From: Macrotrachela quadricornifera
Lineage: Eukaryota > Rotifera > Eurotatoria > Philodinida > Philodinidae
NCBI GenBank assembly: GCA_022393335.1
Contig: JAJEKB010000290.1
Span: 124,001 to 188,000 of the forward strand
Reading direction: 5' to 3'
DNA: 64,000 nt
Made by a program: the position numbers and the translations under genes. The notes beneath the pieces are model-generated. The model saw nothing but the letters and a program-made list of their open reading frames with translations, had not been told where the DNA came from and did no database searches. Shown one piece after another: positions 61,380-64,000 of this stretch (position 1 is the first letter of the stretch; each line of letters starts with the position of its first letter).

Positions 61380-61900
61380 TAGACATATTTTAAATTAATT
61401 TACTTTATATATTGAATTACATGAGAAATATTATATAAAAAACAAATCGATTCCATAAGATAAATCGTGTTAGAACTGATGAAAAGAATATTAACAAAAA
61501 TAGAGTCATTTTTACATAGATTTAAACTCGATATTCGTTTAATATAATCAATTTAATAGGTTTATTTATATTAAATTTATTAAATCAATAAAAGAGAATA
61601 AATTCTAAATATTGAATAGGATTGAAATATAATAGTTAACAGATATAATTTATATACTAGATTAATTAATTAAATATAATTGTTTATCTTAGGGAAATAT
61701 TCTAATATTGAATTTCTTATAAATTCATATTATTATTCTTTATTGACAATTTTTATTGTTAATAAAAATATTTTAATAATATTAAATAAAGTATTTGTTA
61801 TCAAATGAATAAATAAATAAATAATATTAAATGTTTGTTATTAATATATTTAAATAATATTTCTAAGATAATATTCTATTTATTTATTCTTGATTTTGTT
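61380..61900. repeat. AT-rich segment
   Basis: Nearly pure A/T with AAATAAATAAATAA words and no gene. Confidence 0.4.
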
Positions 61901-61904
61901 TTAA

Positions 61905-62815
61905 GGGGGGGCCCCCCCCCTCAGGAACCAACTTTGTCATTTCTCATCCGATTTCAACGAAAATTTCAGAGAATGTTAGTCTTGGCTAGGGGAGACTGCG
62001 GTTAAAATATCTCCCCAAATCTCTGAGAAACGAATGAGTTACAGTCAATTTATTGGTCAAAAGTACCCTTCACGCGGGCAAGGTTTTCGATATAAGAATA
62101 TTGGCTAATCATGTCGGGGTGGTTTTTAAATTGTAGAGCACCCTTAGGGCTAGGTCGTAATAGAGTCCGATTTTTGAATTTCCCTTTATTTGATTTTTAA
62201 AAATACGTTCTCGGAAAATTGTCAAATTCACAGCGCTCATAAATATGATATATCTGAGCTTTTTATTTCATCAAAGGAGAAATTCAAAAATCGGACTCTA
62301 TTACGACCTAGCCCTAACTGTCCTCTATTCAACAGAAAAAAATTATCCCTTCTCTATTGAGTCATTATTAAGAAAGGCGTGCCCGCGTAAACAGTATACT
62401 CGAAAAAATTGATTTTGAGAAAAACGAAAAAGAAGTTTTAGAAATGGTTTTTACAGCTAAATCCCAAAAAAACATGTTTACATGGTATATTTTCAATATA
62501 TGCCAATGGACTTTTTTAAAGCGCGTAACAAGTGAGTAAGCTAACGCCATCTAGCATACTTAATACAAAAAAATGTTATGTGCAATGCGGCTATATGGAA
62601 CAATAAGCAGTTTTTCAAAAACTGAAAACCATAAAAATTTCGAGAAAAACAGGGTAGTAGGGTGGAAATTTTTTACGAGAAGTCTTTTAAAATCTAGTCA
62701 TTTTTCAAAAAACCATACATATTCTGAAAGAAGAAATTTCGGTGCATCTTCCTATACTAAAAATTCAATATTGATTTATTTTCGAAAAAGTCATTTTTCT
62801 GAGGGGGACCCCCCC
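61905..62815. mobile_element. TTAA-flanked element with G/C-tract ends and inner hairpin
   Basis: TTAA at 61901-61904 and 62816-62819. The left end is seven G then nine C then TCAGGAACC; read from the right it is seven G, then TCCCCCTCAGAAAAATG. Inside, 62144-62184 and 62274-62317 are inverted copies (GGGCTAGGTCGTAATAGAGT, then CCGATTTTTGAATT), forming a stem of about 43 bp. End design resembles the element at 25644-26577. No transposase seen. Confidence 0.65.
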
Positions 62816-62819
62816 TTAA

Positions 62820-64000
62820 ACAATTTATTTAAAATATATTCATCTGTTTCAAATTGATTCAATAGTATTTAAGACATTTATATATGAATTTAAAAGGTAA
62901 CATGAGATTTTTATTAAAAAAACACTTTAAGTTTAGAAATTTTTATTGTCAATTGTAGATGAGCTTTTCCGTCTATTAACCATAGATAAACTGACTTATA
63001 ATAGAATTGAAAATGATAAAAACATTATATTCTATATATACTTCTTATTCTTTATAACTATAATAAATTGTGTTTGCTCATATTTATTTTCTTCAAGATC
63101 AATATTTAATTGATCTTGAAAAATGTTCTTTATTCAATTCTTCCTTTATATAAATCTTCAACTGATAATAAAAAACAATATTTTATATAATTCTCCTGTT
63201 TATAGTTGGACAACAAAGTCTCTATAGTATAACTGACTATAAAATGATTGAACATAAGAGTATACTTATGTTAAATCATACTCTCACAAATATAATCTGA
63301 TTATTTTATTATTTTTTCTAGATTATTTTTTGTAATATTTCCAATTCTATATAATATGTTAACAATTAATATATATTTAAGATGATTTCATTTCTCAACA
63401 TAAATTTGAAATTGATAATCAAAGAAATTTTTATTTTCTCATGTATTTAGTATAGTTTATCTAAACGTTATTTTATGTGATTTATTATTAATAAGTGATA
63501 TTATATAACACTTAGATTTTAATGTAATTCCACAGGTATAAAGAAATCACAAAAACTTGGATTAAATATCGATTTTTTTGTAAAAATAATCACGAAAAAT
63601 CGATTAAACATGATAATTTCTGATTGTTTATAATGTAGGAATCAATTTTAATCAATTTTGTTGAGACAAAAATAATTGAAATCGATTGTTTATTGATAAA
63701 TCTAAATAATTGATTATAAAACTAATAATTTGAAGTGGATTTTGCACTTAATGAATTCTAATTGATTAACCCACTCGACCTGATTCAGTTTTCTTAGAAA
63801 ATATTTTCTAGATGTTCATTTTCATGGTCAATTAACTTCTAATAAATGCACATAATGACCTTTCCGTTATCTATTGATTATTTATCGTTTTCTTCTTTAT
63901 ATTCCCACATAATAAGTCATTTTTTTCTGACCAACTGAATAATCACTCAAGTTAGTTCTTCGATCTTTTTTATGTTATACGAAGCATGTGCGAGAAAAGG
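62820..64000. other. AT-rich right edge without genes
   Basis: No coding or RNA gene. A short palindrome TCAAGATCAATATTTAATTG then ATCTTGA is at 63095-63120. Confidence 0.35.

Noticed and set aside
1..64000. Integrated viral (for example bracovirus-type) sequence
   Set aside because: No viral structural, polymerase or integrase reading frame was recognised; the coding remnants are Helitron and mariner.

Overview
The window looks like gene-poor, AT-rich repeat DNA from an invertebrate animal genome. The base composition is low in GC (about 30% by eye, not computed). No host gene is convincing. What can be recognised is eukaryotic transposon debris: two decayed Helitron Rep/PIF1-helicase genes, one nearly intact mariner, terminal-inverted-repeat (TIR) elements with hAT, Tc1/mariner and TTAA (piggyBac-type) signatures, and a large family of foldback-like repeats. 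The mariner transposase resembles those of nematodes and insects; the sequence alone does not say which phylum this is.

Layout: 99-875 inverted-repeat element; 900-3480 AT-rich block; 4281-5540 Helitron helicase remnant abutting foldback element B (5541-6476); 6893-6966 tRNA-like/SINE head; 7167-8409 mariner with a heat-shock-element-like promoter; 10785-11778 Tc1-like element; 11847-14526 foldback element C; 15985-16525 60-bp satellite; 16735-17824 foldback element D; 18456-19471 hAT-like element; 19806-20626 inverted-repeat element; 20690-23120 AT-rich block; 23131-24496, 24804-25402 and 25644-26577 three TIR elements; 26680-28245 and 31785-32345 foldback arrays on either side of a 2.5-kb near-perfect palindrome (29256-31764); 32500-34260 pyrimidine-skewed repeat; 38459-39618 inverted-repeat element carrying a nested TTAA element; 39698-40270 inverted-repeat element; 40640-42890 34-bp arrays; 43030-44990 AT-rich block; 45000-45754 simple-sequence palindromes; 46686-49482 Helitron; 50285-51440 foldback element G; 51622-53122 two TTAA elements; 53988-54645 palindromic MITE; 56070-57560 a 34-bp array split by a TTAA element; 59645-61370 an inverted copy of the 32500 repeat; 61905-62815 TTAA element; then AT-rich sequence to the end.

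The most distinctive structure is a dispersed minisatellite with a period of about 34 bp, found at a dozen or more places on both strands. In the best copies it is built into long inverted repeats with 10-11 bp subterminal repeats and a single-copy core. This matches the architecture of Drosophila Foldback elements in plan, but I recognise no sequence relationship. No transposase for this family is visible. The other highlight is the mariner promoter: four consecutive correctly spaced GAA/TTC units end 12 bp before a TATA box inside the transposon. Nested insertions at 56219 and 38673 give relative ages of elements.
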